Shown piece by piece: positions 8,495-17,994 of a DNA stretch of 64,000 nt. The stretch is from assembly GCA_963781035.1 (NCBI GenBank), contig CAWAEN010000004.1, forward strand, positions 682,001-746,000, given 5' to 3'. Numbering within the stretch: the stretch's first letter is position 1; each line of letters begins with the position of its first letter. The notes below the pieces were generated by a model that saw only the letters and a program-made list of their open reading frames with translations, was not told the origin of the DNA and did no database searches. A program made the position numbers and the translations under genes. The stretch comes from SZUA-35 sp963781035 (GTDB taxonomy: Bacteria > Actinomycetota > Acidimicrobiia > Acidimicrobiales > SZUA-35).

Positions 8495-10617
8495 GCGCGT
8501 GCTCCTCGTCGGTCGGTGTCTGGTCGCGGGTGATCGAGCAGCGTGCCGTCGCTCTGCATGACGGCTCGATGATGCGATGCCGAGGACGGTGGTGGTTTGC
8601 GGCTCGACGATGACGGCCGGCCCGTCGACGCGCGTCGCCGGCGGTTCAGGTCGTCTCGTTCGACGACGGCGGCGTCGACGATCCGGCCGCCGACGGGGTC
8701 GTAGAGGTCGCGGTAGCTCGGCGGCAGCGATCGATGCTCGAGCGCCGGCGAGCAGCTGCAGCACTGCTCGGGCGGTCGCTCGACCGAGGCAACCCGCACC
8801 GACCAGCTGACGGCTTCGATGGCCAGGTCGTCGATCGCTCGGCCGAAGAACTCCTCGTAGGCCTTGGTGAACACGCCGCCCAGCGGTCTCGGCGGCGAAT
8901 TCGTCGAACGTCGCCGGCGCTCGAGACGCACCGGGATCTCCCACCCCTGACCCTTGTAGCGCATCGACACCTGGCGCTCGATCGACGACGTTCGGCATCG
9001 GTGCCCTGGCGGACGAACGTCTCGGCCTCGTCGGTCAGCTCGGCCAGCACGCGTGTTCGACCGCGTCGATAGTCGAAGTCGGTCGGTGCGGGTGTAGAGG
9101 CTGCGGACCGCCTCGTAGGCGAACGGCGCCCGGAGGAAACCGATGGCCGAGCCGACACCGGCGCCGGGCGGCACGATCAGCTCGTCGAGGCCGAGCTTGT
9201 CCATCAGCCGGGTGGCGTGCAGCGGTGCGCCGCCGCCGAAGGCGACCATCGAGAACCCGGCGAGGTCCTTGCCGTTCTCGACCGCGTGGACCCGGGCCGC
9301 GTTGGTCATGTTCTCGTCGACGACCTCGGCGATGCCGACGGCTGCCGTGTCGGCGTCCATGTCCAGGCGGTCGCCGACCGCCGTGCTGATCGCGTCGCGC
9401 GGCCGCGTCGGGCGACAGGTCGATGTCGTTCGCGCCGAAGGTGTCGGGGTGCAGCCGACCGAGCTGCAGGTTGGCATCGGTGACGGTGGGGTCGGTGCCG
9501 CCGAGGTCAGTAGGCGGCCGGGCCCGGCTCGGAGCCGGCACTGTGCGGGCCGATGCGGATCTGGCCGAGCGTGTCGACGCTGGCGATCGAACCGCCGCCG
9601 GCACCGATCTCGATCATCTCGATCACCGGGATCGAGATCGGCATGCCGCTGCCCTTCTTGAACCGGGTCGTGCGGGCGACCTCGAAGGTCTTGGCCGTCT
9701 GCGGGGTGTAGTCCTCGATCAGGCCGATCTTGGCGGTGGTGCCGCCCATGTCGTAGCGACAGCACCCGGTCGCGGCCGTACCGGGCGGCGAGGTCGGCGG
9801 CGAAGATCGCACCACCGGCGGGGCCGGACTCGACGAGGCGAACCGGGAACGCAGCTGCGGTCTCGACGCTCACCAGACCGCCACCGGAATGGATCGAGGT
9901 ACAGCGGACAGTTGGCGCCTCGCTCGCGGAGCTCAGTCCTGGAGTCGCACGAGGTAGGACGCCATCAGCGGCTGGACGTAGGCGTTGGCGCAGACGGTGT
10001 TGAAGCGTTCGAACTCGCGCATCTGCGGCGACACCTCGGAGCTGATCGACACCGCGACATCGGGCAGCCGCTCGAGCAGCATGTCGCGGAACCGCTGCTC
10101 GTGATCGGCGTTGCGGTAGCTGTGGATGAAGCCGACGGCGACCGCCTCGTAGCCCCTCGGCAGCGATGGCGTCGATCACGCGTCGAGCCGCGGCGTCGTC
10201 GAAGGCGACGAGCACTTCGCCCCGAGCGTTGAGCCGCTCGGGAACGACGAAGCGGTCCTTGCGTTCGATCAGCGGCGTCGGCAGCACGATGTTGAGGTCG
10301 TACTGCTCGAAGCGGCTCTCGGTCCGAGTCTCGATGACGTCGCGGAAACCCGTCGGTGGTGACCAGTGCGGTCGTGGCGCCCGTCGCTCGATGAGCGCGT
10401 TGGTGGCCAGCGTCGTGCCGTGGATGATCTGCTCGACGTCGGCCAGGTCGATGCCGTGCTCGCGGCGCAGCTGCGTCGATGCCGTGCGAGGATGCCCTGC
10501 TCGGGGCCGTCGTGGGTGGTGAGGACCTTGGTCGACGCGAACGAACCGTCGCGGCGCTCGATGCACGATGTCGGTGAACGTGCCGCCGACATCGGCACCG
10601 ATGCGAGATCGCGCCAT
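8491..10617 (-). CDS. Hydantoinase/oxoprolinase A subunit (HyuA type), frameshifted
   Basis: The N-terminus RIGADVGGTFTDIV is the ATP-binding signature of the hydantoinase A/oxoprolinase superfamily (actin-like fold). It is followed across frames by IIHGTTLATNALIERRGATT-like sequence, DVIETRTESRFEQYDLNIVL, a Gly-rich central motif (SGPAGGAIFAA), and AFGGGAPLHATRLMDKLGLD near the C-terminal third. The total of about 708 codons matches the family. Frame breaks occur roughly every 100-300 bases. Substrate is undefined; candidates are N-methylhydantoin, hydantoins or 5-oxoproline. Acetone carboxylase is less likely because no gamma subunit is present. Confidence 0.8.
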   Translation of the reverse strand: MARSRIGADVGGTFTDIVHRAPRRFVRVDQGPHHPRRPRAGHPRTASTQLRREHGIDLADVEQIIHGTTLATNALIERRAPRPHWSPPTGFRDVIETRTESRFEQYDLNIVLPTPLIERKDRFVVPERLNARGEVLVAFDDAAARRVIDAIAAEGLRGGRRRLHPQLPQRRSRAAVPRHAARAAARCRGVDQLRGVAADARVRTLQHRLRQRLRPAADGVLPRATPGLSSASEAPTVRCTSIHSGGGLVSVETAAAFPVRLVESGPAGGAIFAADLAARYGRDRVLSLRHGRHHRQDRPDRGLHPADGQDLRGRPHDPVQEGQRHADLDPGDRDDRDRCRRRFDRQRRHARPDPHRPAQCRLRAGPGRLLTSAAPTPPSPMPTCSSVGCTPTPSARTTSTCRPTRPRDAISTAVGDRLDMDADTAAVGIAEVVDENMTNAARVHAVENGKDLAGFSMVAFGGGAPLHATRLMDKLGLDELIVPPGAGVGSAIGFLRAPFAYEAVRSLYTRTDRLRLSTRSNTRAGRADRRGRDVRPPGHRCRTSSIERQVSMRYKGQGWEIPVRLERRRRSTNSPPRPLGGVFTKAYEEFFGRAIDDLAIEAVSWSVRVASVERPPEQCCSCSPALEHRSLPPSYRDLYDPVGGRIVDAAVVERDDLNRRRRASTGRPSSSSRKPPPSSASHHRAVMQSDGTLLDHPRPDTDRRGARA

Positions 10618-10623
10618 GGCTCA

Positions 10624-11438
10624 TCAGAGGTCCTCGAGCTTCGGGAAGTCCGACGGCGGCATGATGTCGACGGTCGCCGATCGCTGCTGGGCGAGCATGC
10701 CACCGTCGACCTTGATGACATCGCCGGTGATGTAGGACGGCATCGTCGGACGCCAGGAACAGTGCGGCACCGGTCATGTCGATCGGCTCACCGATCCGGC
10801 CGAGCGGCACGTTCTCGCCGCGCAGCTTGCGTGCGTCGAGGTCCGAGGCCGCTGGTGTCGATGGACCCTGGCATGAGTGCGTTGACCCGGATGTTGTACG
10901 GCCCGAGGTCGAGCGCCATCGCTCGGGTCAGCGCCTCGATGCCGCCCTTGGTCGCGTCGTAGGCGGTGAAGGCTCGGTGGGCTCGGGTCGCTCCGCCGGA
11001 GCTCATGTTGATGATCGAGCCGCCGCCCTGCTTTGGCCATGATGCGGGCCGACCGGATGCGAGCACGAGGAAGTGGCCCGGTGAGGTTCACGTCGATGAT
11101 CCGGCGCCACCACGCCTCGTCGGCCTCGAAGAAGTGCAGCATCGGGCTGACGATGCCGGCGTTGTTGACCAGCACGTCGATGCGTGCCGTGTTCGGCCAT
11201 GACCGCGTCGATCATCGCCGCCGACCTGCTCGCTGTCGGACACGTCGGCGCACGGCGGTCATGGCCGCGCCGCCGGCGTCGGTGATCGCCGCGACGACCG
11301 CGTCGGCCGCTTCGGCGTCGACGTCGTTGACGACGACCTCGGACCCTGCGACGGCGAAACGTTCGGCGATGGCCCGACCGATGCCACCGGCCGGCGCCGG
11401 TGACGAGGACGACCTTGTCCTTCGAGGGATTCGTGCAT
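10624..11438 (-). CDS. Short-chain dehydrogenase/reductase, frameshifted
   Basis: Assembled across frames: start MHESLEGQ..., GGIGRAIAERFAVAGSEVVV (nucleotide-binding region), MLVNNAGIVSPMLHFFEADE (NNAG motif), GGSIINMSSGGATRAHRAFT, then AYDATKGGIEALTRAMALDL (YxxxK catalytic pair), and NIRVNALMPGSIDT. About 270 residues, classical FabG-like SDR. It lies seven bases upstream of HyuA on the same strand, so it is probably part of the same catabolic operon and oxidises or reduces a pathway intermediate. At least three indels split the frame. Confidence 0.78.
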
Positions 11439-11452
11439 TGGTGGCTCCGTGT

Positions 11453-11708
11453 TCAGAGCGGTCGCGATTCAGATCGGCGAGTCGTTGAGCCGATGCGATC
11501 GTCTTCGTTGCGGCGGTAGTAGGTCCAGCCCTTGCGGCGGTGGCGATGACCAGGCCGGCATCGACCAGCACCTTCAGATGCCGCGACCCCGCTGGTTGGC
11601 TCACCCCGAGCTTGTCGACGATGAACTGGTTGCAGGCACCGTGCTCGATCGGGTCACCGTGTTCCTGGGGCGGGAAGTTGGCGACCGGATCCTTGAGCCA
11701 GTCTCCTC
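11453..11708 (-). CDS. ArsR-type winged-helix regulator, 5' end missing
   Basis: The minus strand encodes DWLKDPVANFPPQEHGDPIE, then FIVDKLGVSQPAGSRHLKVL and, after a frame shift, RRKGWTYYRRNED. That is the DNA-binding core of an ArsR-like repressor subfamily with the FPPQ insertion. The usual first helix (LxxPVRRxILE) should lie just upstream, but at about 11708 the sequence changes to an unrelated gene reading the other way. The regulator therefore seems cut at its 5' end by a junction. The exact stop is uncertain because of frame shifts near 11480. It sits directly before the SDR-HyuA-HyuB-oxidase operon and was probably its local regulator. Confidence 0.6.
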
Positions 11709-11925
11709 GTGCGTGAATCGGGCGTTCTCTGCCGGCGGAAAGAACTTCGTGTTCCTGGGCGAGAAGGACGATTTGTGCACGCTGCGGCTGAAGCGCGCAG
11801 GTGGGTGGGAGAAGATCGAATTCGATCCTTCGTCGCCGCCGCCCGCGAGCGACCTCGAGGCATGGGTCGATGAGAGTTTCACCTTGCTGGCCCCGAAGCG
11901 GGTGCAGAAGCTCCGAACCGATTAG
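11709..11925 (+). pseudogene. C-terminal fragment, possibly MmcQ/YjbR-like
   Basis: An open frame reading KNFVFLGEKDDLCTLRLKRA then LEAWVDESFTLLAPKRVQKL up to the TAG at 11925 looks like real coding sequence. The arrangement (GKxFVFLG..., VKL-type strands, C-terminal LAPKRV) resembles the end of MmcQ/YjbR-family proteins. No start or N-terminal half exists upstream; that space is occupied by the ArsR remnant on the other strand. Either a recombination or an assembly join fused two truncated genes here. The family call is tentative. Confidence 0.4.
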
Positions 11926-12027
11926 CTCGGCTGGTCGGCCTGCGTTCGTCGCTGGTGCCTCTACGTTCTTGATCGCGACCCGTTCTTTTCAAGATGGTCG
12001 CATCGCCTGGCGCAAGGAGATCCTCCG

Positions 12028-12461
12028 ATGCAGCACCAACTCGATCAACCAGCGGTGATCGCTGTTCGATGACATTCTCGAAGCCGCTGTCCGGCGTCGT
12101 GCGGTACACGCACTATTCGCTGATGATCATCGGACCGCATCGCATTCCGCTGGTCGAGTTCATCCGGGTACGGGCCACGAATCGCTGATGCATGCACAGC
12201 AGGTCGGTCGGATCGTCACCGAACTGGGTGGTGAGCGGCCGATCGGGATCGCCGCCATCGGAGGCCAACGAACACAGCATCGAGCAGTTCCTTCGCGAAA
12301 GCCTCGACCACGAGCTCGGCGCGCGGCTCAGTCTGTATCGGGCGTTGTTGTCGACGGTGCTCGACCGGTCGATCTTCCTCGAGGAGTTTGCCCGCGGCTT
12401 GATTGCCCAGGAAGAAGAGCACCAGCTCGAGTTGCGCAAGATGCTGCGCGACTACGCCTGA
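12028..12461 (+). CDS. Bacterioferritin-like diiron protein, frameshifted
   Basis: Starts at ATG 12028 with an aaggag ribosome site ten bases upstream. Across frames it reads MQHQLDQPAV, SGVVRYTHYSLMIIGPHRIP, ESLMHAQQVGRIVTELGG, EHSIEQFLRESLDHELGARL and ends GLIAQEEEHQLELRKMLRDY. The spaced ExxH pairs (ESLMH, EEEH) and single acidic residues fit a four-helix ferritin-like iron site. About 145 aa, normal for this group. Three or four single-base shifts break the frame. Probable role is iron oxidation and storage or peroxide protection. It is isolated between a truncated gene and the thiolase operon. Confidence 0.75.
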
Positions 12462-12486
12462 ACCGACCCCAATCGAACCGACCGTT

Positions 12487-13636
12487 TCAGCGGCCGAAGA
12501 CGATCGTCCCGCTGGCAGCAAACATGCCGCCGACGCCGTGTGCGACCAGGACGAAACCTCGACATCGTCGACCTGAGCCGGGGCGATGCCTCTGATCTGG
12601 CGCACGCTCTCCTGCAATGCGTACATCCCGTACATGCCCGAGTGCATGTAGGACAGTCCGCCGCCGTTGGTGTTGAGCGGCAGCGATCCGCCGATCGCCG
12701 TGTTGCGCTCCCAGATGAAGTCCGGAGCCGCACCCGGTTCGACGAACCCGAGGTCTTCCAATCCGAAGATGGGGAGATGGGCGAAGGCGTCGTAGATCAT
12801 CAGGTGGTCGACGTCGTCTGTGGCGATCCCGGCTTCAGCGAAGGCCTGGGCGCCGGAGACTCGGAAGGCGGCCGAGGAGGTGAAGTCCGCCATCTGGCTG
12901 ATCAGTGGCGTCTCGACGCTCTCACCGGTCCCGAGTATGTAGGCCGGCGGCTGGGGCAAGTCCTTCGCGCGGTCGGCTGCGGTGAGGATCAACGCACCGC
13001 CGCCGTCGGTCACGAGGCAGACACATCAACTTGGTGAACGGCGTTGCGATCATGGTGGATTCGAGCACGTCGTCGAGCGTGATCGGATCGCGGAATTTCG
13101 CTCTCGGGTTGAGCCCCGCCCACTCCCGCTGCACCACGGCGACGTTGGCCAGCTTTTCGATGTCGACCCCGTAGGTCTTGGCGTAGCGGAGCCAGGGAAT
13201 GGTGAAGCGGGTCGGAGGACCGCCGACACCGAACGGATTCTCGAACTGGCCAAAACGACGATGGGTCGGATCGCCAGCGGCCTGCGCCCACACGGGAGCG
13301 ACCACTCTCGGCGTGAGTGATGAGGATCGTCGTCGCATGCCCGGCCGCGATGGCGGCTGCGGCGTGACGGACGTGGAGCATGAACTCGAGCAGCCGCCGA
13401 CCGAGGTGCCGTCGACCCACTTCGGGGTGATGCCCAGATGGAAGGCAACATCGGTCGGACTGGTGCCGGCCGTGGCGACCCCGTCGATGTCGGCGGTGGT
13501 GAGTCCGGCGTCGGCCAGGGCATTGAGCGTGGCATCGGCATGCAGCCCGATGACCGACTGGTTCGAAATGGTGCCCATCTCGGTGGTCTCGGCGGCTCCG
13601 ACCACGGCGACCGATCGGAGCGAAGGCGAAGCTCAT
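12487..13636 (-). CDS. SCP-type thiolase / acetyl-CoA acetyltransferase-like protein, frameshifted
   Basis: Blocks in order: SVAVVGAAETTEMGTISNQS, LADAGLTTADIDGVATAGTS, RRFGQFENPFGVGGPPTRFT, TKLMCLVTDGGGALILTAAD-like sequence across a frame shift, VDHLMIYDAFAHLPIFGLED, GGLSYMHSGMYGMYALQESV, and HGVGGMFAASGTIVFGR at the end. This is the nonspecific-lipid-transfer-protein/thiolase family, about 383 aa. It overlaps the upstream DUF35 gene by four bases (ATGA), a pairing usual for these enzymes, which act as CoA-thioester lyases or aldolases in steroid and fatty-acid side-chain breakdown. Substrate unknown. Confidence 0.8.
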
Positions 13637-14047
13637 GCCGTGCCTCCGTCCGTCGGTCGGAAGAGTGGGAGGGAGATCTCCTCGGTCTGCTTCTCGAAGA
13701 CGACTTCGAGTTCCATGTCGAGCACGAGCGCCTCCTCGGTCTGTGGTGTGTCGATGATGTTCGTCATCGTATCGTGGCCCTCGAAGTTCTCGACCACGGC
13801 GACGGCGACCGGCCCGTCGAACGCGGGCGAGGGTCGTTGGTTGATGACGTAGCTGTAGAGCGTCGCCCGTCCGCTGGCGACTCGGTCGTGCACGATCGGC
13901 AGCCGCACGATGGACAGAACGGAGTGGCGGGGAGTACGCGTCGGCGCAGTCGTCGCATCGTTCGATGTCAAGTCGCCTCGGTCGGCTCTTTCCCAGACGA
14001 CATCGTCTCCGGTGTCGGTTCAGGCAGCTGACGCAGCGGGCGATCAT
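13633..14047 (-). CDS. DUF35 (Zn-ribbon plus OB-fold) partner of the thiolase, frameshifted
   Basis: From the ATG at 14047 the frames give PLRQLPEPTPET, ERCDDCADAYSPPL, FCPSCGCRS and then ATLYSYVINQRPSPAFDGPV and DMELEVVFEKQTEEISLPLF. The two CxxC pairs make a rubredoxin-like zinc ribbon and the rest is an OB-fold, the standard DUF35 architecture (~138 aa). Its stop overlaps the thiolase start (ATGA). DUF35 proteins bind thiolase-like partners and are needed for their activity or acyl-CoA channeling. At least two indels lie in the N-terminal half. Confidence 0.75.
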
Positions 14048-14572
14048 GGCGGCGGTGTCGTTCGAACTCCTTCCAGGAGATGCCACTCGACTGGCGTCGA
14101 TTGTGCGACCGGAGATCGAGGGCGCCGATACATCGGCAGGTCGCCACCGTTCGTTCCATCGTCACACGGTCGTGTTCGATTCGCTGCTGGTTAAATCAAA
14201 GGCCGTGTAGGGGCGGCGCCACCTTTGATGGGGCAGATCGGTTCAGCCAATCGGTTCCCGTGTGAACGTATCGGGGCGATTCAAGCGGGAACTCGGAGAA
14301 CGTGTACCGGGTGTCGATCGCAGACGATCGAGATCCCGGTGACACAGACGAGGATCGCGTCATCGGCCGGCCGACACGCAAGGCCACCGCCGTCTGGTCG
14401 CCTCGCTCCGACCGGCCGAAGCCATCGCCACGGGCCGCAGCCGCACCACGATCATCGACGGCGCCAGGCTCCAAGCGGTCATCGATCAAGAACGCAACTC
14501 AGCCGACGGGGAGCCCCTGGGCACGACCGGGTAGTCACCGGTGGATGTCGTGGAACGACGGGTCGTCACCGG
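14048..14572. other. Unresolved 525-bp stretch
   Basis: No convincing gene. On the plus strand about 14377-14534 reads LVASLRPAEAIATGRSRTTI and VIDQERNSADGEPLGTTG before a TAG at 14535, which has natural-looking composition but no recognisable family and no clear start. The part next to 14047 presumably carries the promoter of the DUF35/thiolase pair. Confidence 0.3.
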
Positions 14573-15211
14573 TCAGTCGGTCATGGCCGGATCGGCCTCG
14601 TGGCCGACGTCGGTGCCGGCCGCAGCGGATGCGGCGTCGAACCGCAAGGCCATGGGCGTGCGGTCCCATGCGTGGCTTCGTATGCCGACCTGAGCCGCAT
14701 CTGAGGTGCGCACCAATGCTCCGTGGCTCCTGTACGCCTCGGCCTGAGCGGCCCGAAGGTCGCTCCAGCACGGTGGACGCCCAGCGAGGGAGAAGGTCAT
14801 GCGGGACCGGGGTTTGTCGTTGGTCATCGCCGCCCGTAGCTGTGGAAGCAGATGATCGAGCATCACGTCGAGCCGCTCGCGTTGGACGGGGTGCACGTCG
14901 CCATCACGCGACCCGACTTCCCGTCTCGCAACGAGACCAGGACGGCGTAGCCGCCGAAGAGATCCGCAAGCCACGAGGCGAGACAGGCAGCGCCTTTCCC
15001 GGCCCGCCGAAGGCGATCAGGTCGATCAGGTCCTCCTGATGCAGCGCCGGCTCCCGAAGGTCCCGCTCGGCGATCTCGGTGTTTCGGCCATGAGGGCCAG
15101 CGCCTTCTCTTCGAATGCAACACTCTCCGCTTCGAACTCCAAGCTGCTTGCCTTGGCCAGCAGGCCCCGCACCCGCTCGATTGGTTTCTGTTGTTCATGA
15201 TCAACGGTCAT
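14573..15211 (-). CDS. DUF2786-domain protein, frameshifted
   Basis: Starts at ATG 15211 (MTVDHEQQKPIERVRGLLAK) after a ggag site. The first 50 residues are the DUF2786 helical domain (IERVRGLLAKASSLEFEAES...EEKALALMAE). Further blocks are FGGYAVLVSLRDGKSGRVMA, and RSRMTFSLAGRPPCWSDLRA with AQAEAYRSHGALVR. About 212 aa with at least three frame breaks. Members of this family occur next to mobile elements and phage genes, but their function is not established. No partner gene is obvious. Confidence 0.6.
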
Positions 15212-15331
15212 CGATTGCTCCTGCTGTTCAGAACACACCATCCGACGTTCGACGCCGGGGTGCCGGCGACCACCGCCGAGTGAGATCCATGATGGCCGGC
15301 CCGTGTGACAGCGGCAGGCGATGCCCGCAGC

Positions 15332-17709
15332 TCACGCCTCGGGCTCGTCGAGCGGGAACTCGCTGACGGCGATCAGCGCGGCGTTGACGATGCTGCCGGT
15401 CGAGATCCCGGTGATCTCGTGGAGATCGGCGATCGTGCCGGACTCGCCGAATCGGTCGACACCGAGCGCTGTATTGCCTCGGCCCCGAGGGCGGAGCCGA
15501 TCCACGGCCAGACTGTGGCTCGCCGCGTCGTGCACGCTCACGACCGGTCGCCGTCGCTCGGCAGCGGGCACGAGCCGGTGGAGGTGACTCGGCGAACGAA
15601 CGACCTGAGCGGTGGCAACGGACTGCGCATAGCCGGCCCGCCAGCTGCGGTAGACCCGGTCGGGCTCGTGAGGTGTACGACGGTCGCCTGCACGCCCTCG
15701 ACGTCGAGCTCGGCTGGCCGCAGCGATGGCCTCCGGTGCCATGACCCCGGTCGTCACGATGGTCACCGCCGGTCGACCGTCGTCCGGACCATCGATCAGG
15801 CGGTAGCCCGCCGGCCAGGACGTGGGACCGCAGCCGCTCCTCGCCGTGCCGTTCGAGTGCGGCGGCGAACGGGTGCCTGGTCGATCGGGCGGGTCGAGAG
15901 CCGAAGGTAGGAGCTGGTGCCACCGGGCGCTGACAGCTGGTCGATGGCGTCGCAGAGCAGCCAGTCGACCTCGGTGGCGTAGGCCGGCTCGGCGTAGTTG
16001 AGGTTGGGCAGCTCGGCGCCGACCGACGCCGTGATCGTCGACTGGTGGGCGCCGCCCTCGGGGGCCAGCGTGACGCCGGCCGGTGTGCCGGCGACGATGA
16101 ACTTGGCGTCGTTGTAGATGCCGTAGATGAAGGCGTCGAGGCCGCGGAGCACGAACGGGTCGTAGACCGTGCCGATCGGCAGCAGATGCTCACCGTGGTG
16201 GTCGTGGCTCAGCCCGAGCTGGCCGAGCAGCATGAACAGGTTCATCTCGCTGATGCCGAGCTCGATGTGTTGACCCGCTGGACTCGGTGCCCACTTCAGC
16301 AGCCGATCGGCGCCGCCGTGGTCCTCGGCTTCGCGGTGGGCGTAGACGCCCTTCTTGTTGATCCAGCCGCCGAGGTTGGTCGAGATCGAGACGTCGGGCG
16401 CCGTGGTGACGATGCGTTCGCCGACACCGTCGACGTCGGCGAGGCTGGCCAGGACCCGACCGAACGCCTCCTGCGACGAGCTGGCTCCGTTCGTGACCGG
16501 CGGCCGGACCGAGGCCGGGACCGGCAGTTGATGGCCGGGGAGTCGGCAGCGGATTGTTGATGTCACCGCCGACTGCGGCGCAGATACGACCTGGCGGTGC
16601 TCTCGGGATCGAAGCGGTCCCACTCGGTAGACTCGGTCGAGGCCGACCTCGGTGCGGAAGACGTCGATCTGATCCGGGGTGAGCAGCGCCGCGTGATTGA
16701 GTGGGTCGCCGGCCATCGGCAGGCCCTTGCCCTTGATCGTGTAGGCGAACACGACCGACGGATCGCTCGGTCTCGCGCGTCACATGCACGAAACGTCTCG
16801 AGCAGGCAGCCGAGGTCGTGGCCGCCGAGGTCGGTGACCAGTGTCTTGAGTTCCTCGTCGTCGAGGTGCTCGACGAATCGGCCGACCGCCGGGTCGGCCC
16901 CGGCGAGGAACTTCCGTCTCGAACCTCGGCTCCGCTCAGACCGAACAGCGCCTGGTAGGCCTCGTTCGGCATCTCGTCGATGCGGGCCTCGAGGGCATCA
17001 CCGCCCGGGCTGGGTGAAGGCCTCGGTCAGGCGACGCCCCGTACTTGGCTTCGGCCACGTGCCAGCCGGCATCGGCGAAGAACTGCTTCAGACGTGTGGC
17101 CGCGATCTCGGGGATGACCCGATCGAGGCTCTGGCGATTGAGGTCGACGACCATCGTGAAGTTGCCGAGTCCCTGGGTCGCCGGGTCGGCGATGGCCTCC
17201 CACACGTTGCCCTCGTCGAGCTCGGCGTCGCCGACCAGCGCGATGAATCGAGCCGGGTCCTGAGCGCCGAAGTGGGAGTCGGTGTAGCGACGGGTCAGGG
17301 CCGAGAACAGAGGGGCGACGGCTCCGAGGCCGACCGAGCCGGTCGAGAAATCGGACACGTCGGGTCCTTCGTGCGCGATCGGGTAGGCCTGGAGGCCACC
17401 CCGCTCGCGGAGGGTGGTGAGGTACGAACGGTCGAGTTCGCCGGTCAGGTACTTGATGGCGTGGTAGACGGGCGACGCGTGGGGCTTGACCGCCACCTTG
17501 TCTTCGCCGCCGATGTGGCCGAACCACAGTGCGGTCATGATCGACACCATCGATGCGCACGATGCCTGGTGCCCGCCGACCTTCACCTCGGTGTCGCCGC
17601 GCCGATTGGCGGCGTCGACGATGCGGGTCGCCAGCCACAACACGCGGCGCTCGATCTCTCGGAGGGCATCGAGATCGATCGGGCTCTCCGTGTGGTCCTG
17701 CTCGGTCAC
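15332..17709 (-). CDS. Homodimeric pyruvate-dehydrogenase-E1/transketolase-type enzyme, frameshifted
   Basis: The intact first third (start GTG 17709) reads GEDKVAVKPHASPVYHAIKY, HEGPDVSDFSTGSVGLGAVA and the thiamine-diphosphate motif FIALVGDAELDEGNVWEAIA through VVDLNRQSLD. Later blocks are FAYTIKGKGLPMAGDPLNHA, VSISTNLGGWINKKGVYAHR, QHIELGISEMNLFMLLGQLG and GESGTIADLHEITGISTGSI. About 790 residues, the single-chain E1 (AceE-like) layout. It would decarboxylate a 2-oxo acid or transfer a ketol group. No E2/E3 genes are nearby, so the substrate and complex are open. Several indels are present downstream of 17,000. Confidence 0.75.
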
Positions 17710-17807
17710 GGGCTGATCCTCGCGTCGTTGGCCGCTCTCTGCACGTCGGTCCACCACCTTGCCGAGCGGGTACGAACCGCCGGAACGGGCATGGAAGACT
17801 GCCCGGC

Positions 17808-17994
17808 ATGCGCTCCCTCACCGTTCGGTTGGTGACGGCGGGCGATGTGGATGCCCTCGCCGGACTCCGGACGAGTCGGTCGGCTGGCTTCGATGGCTCG
17901 GGTTCCGACGAACCCGAGCGAGCGCTCTCGGCCGGTCTGTGCTCGGCACGGTTTCGGCCCGGCGGGCGACGGCCTGCTCGTTCGCGGCCCCTGA
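17808..17994 (+). pseudogene. Possible truncated GNAT acetyltransferase remnant
   Basis: ATG 17808 begins MRSLTVRLVTAGDVDALAGL, a typical GNAT opening strand. Within 15 codons, one frame over, comes ESVGWLRWLGFRR, which resembles the C-terminal motif of GNAT enzymes. The acetyl-CoA-binding middle is absent, suggesting an internal deletion. The 3' end runs into the oppositely oriented SDR gene. Evidence is weak. Confidence 0.3.
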
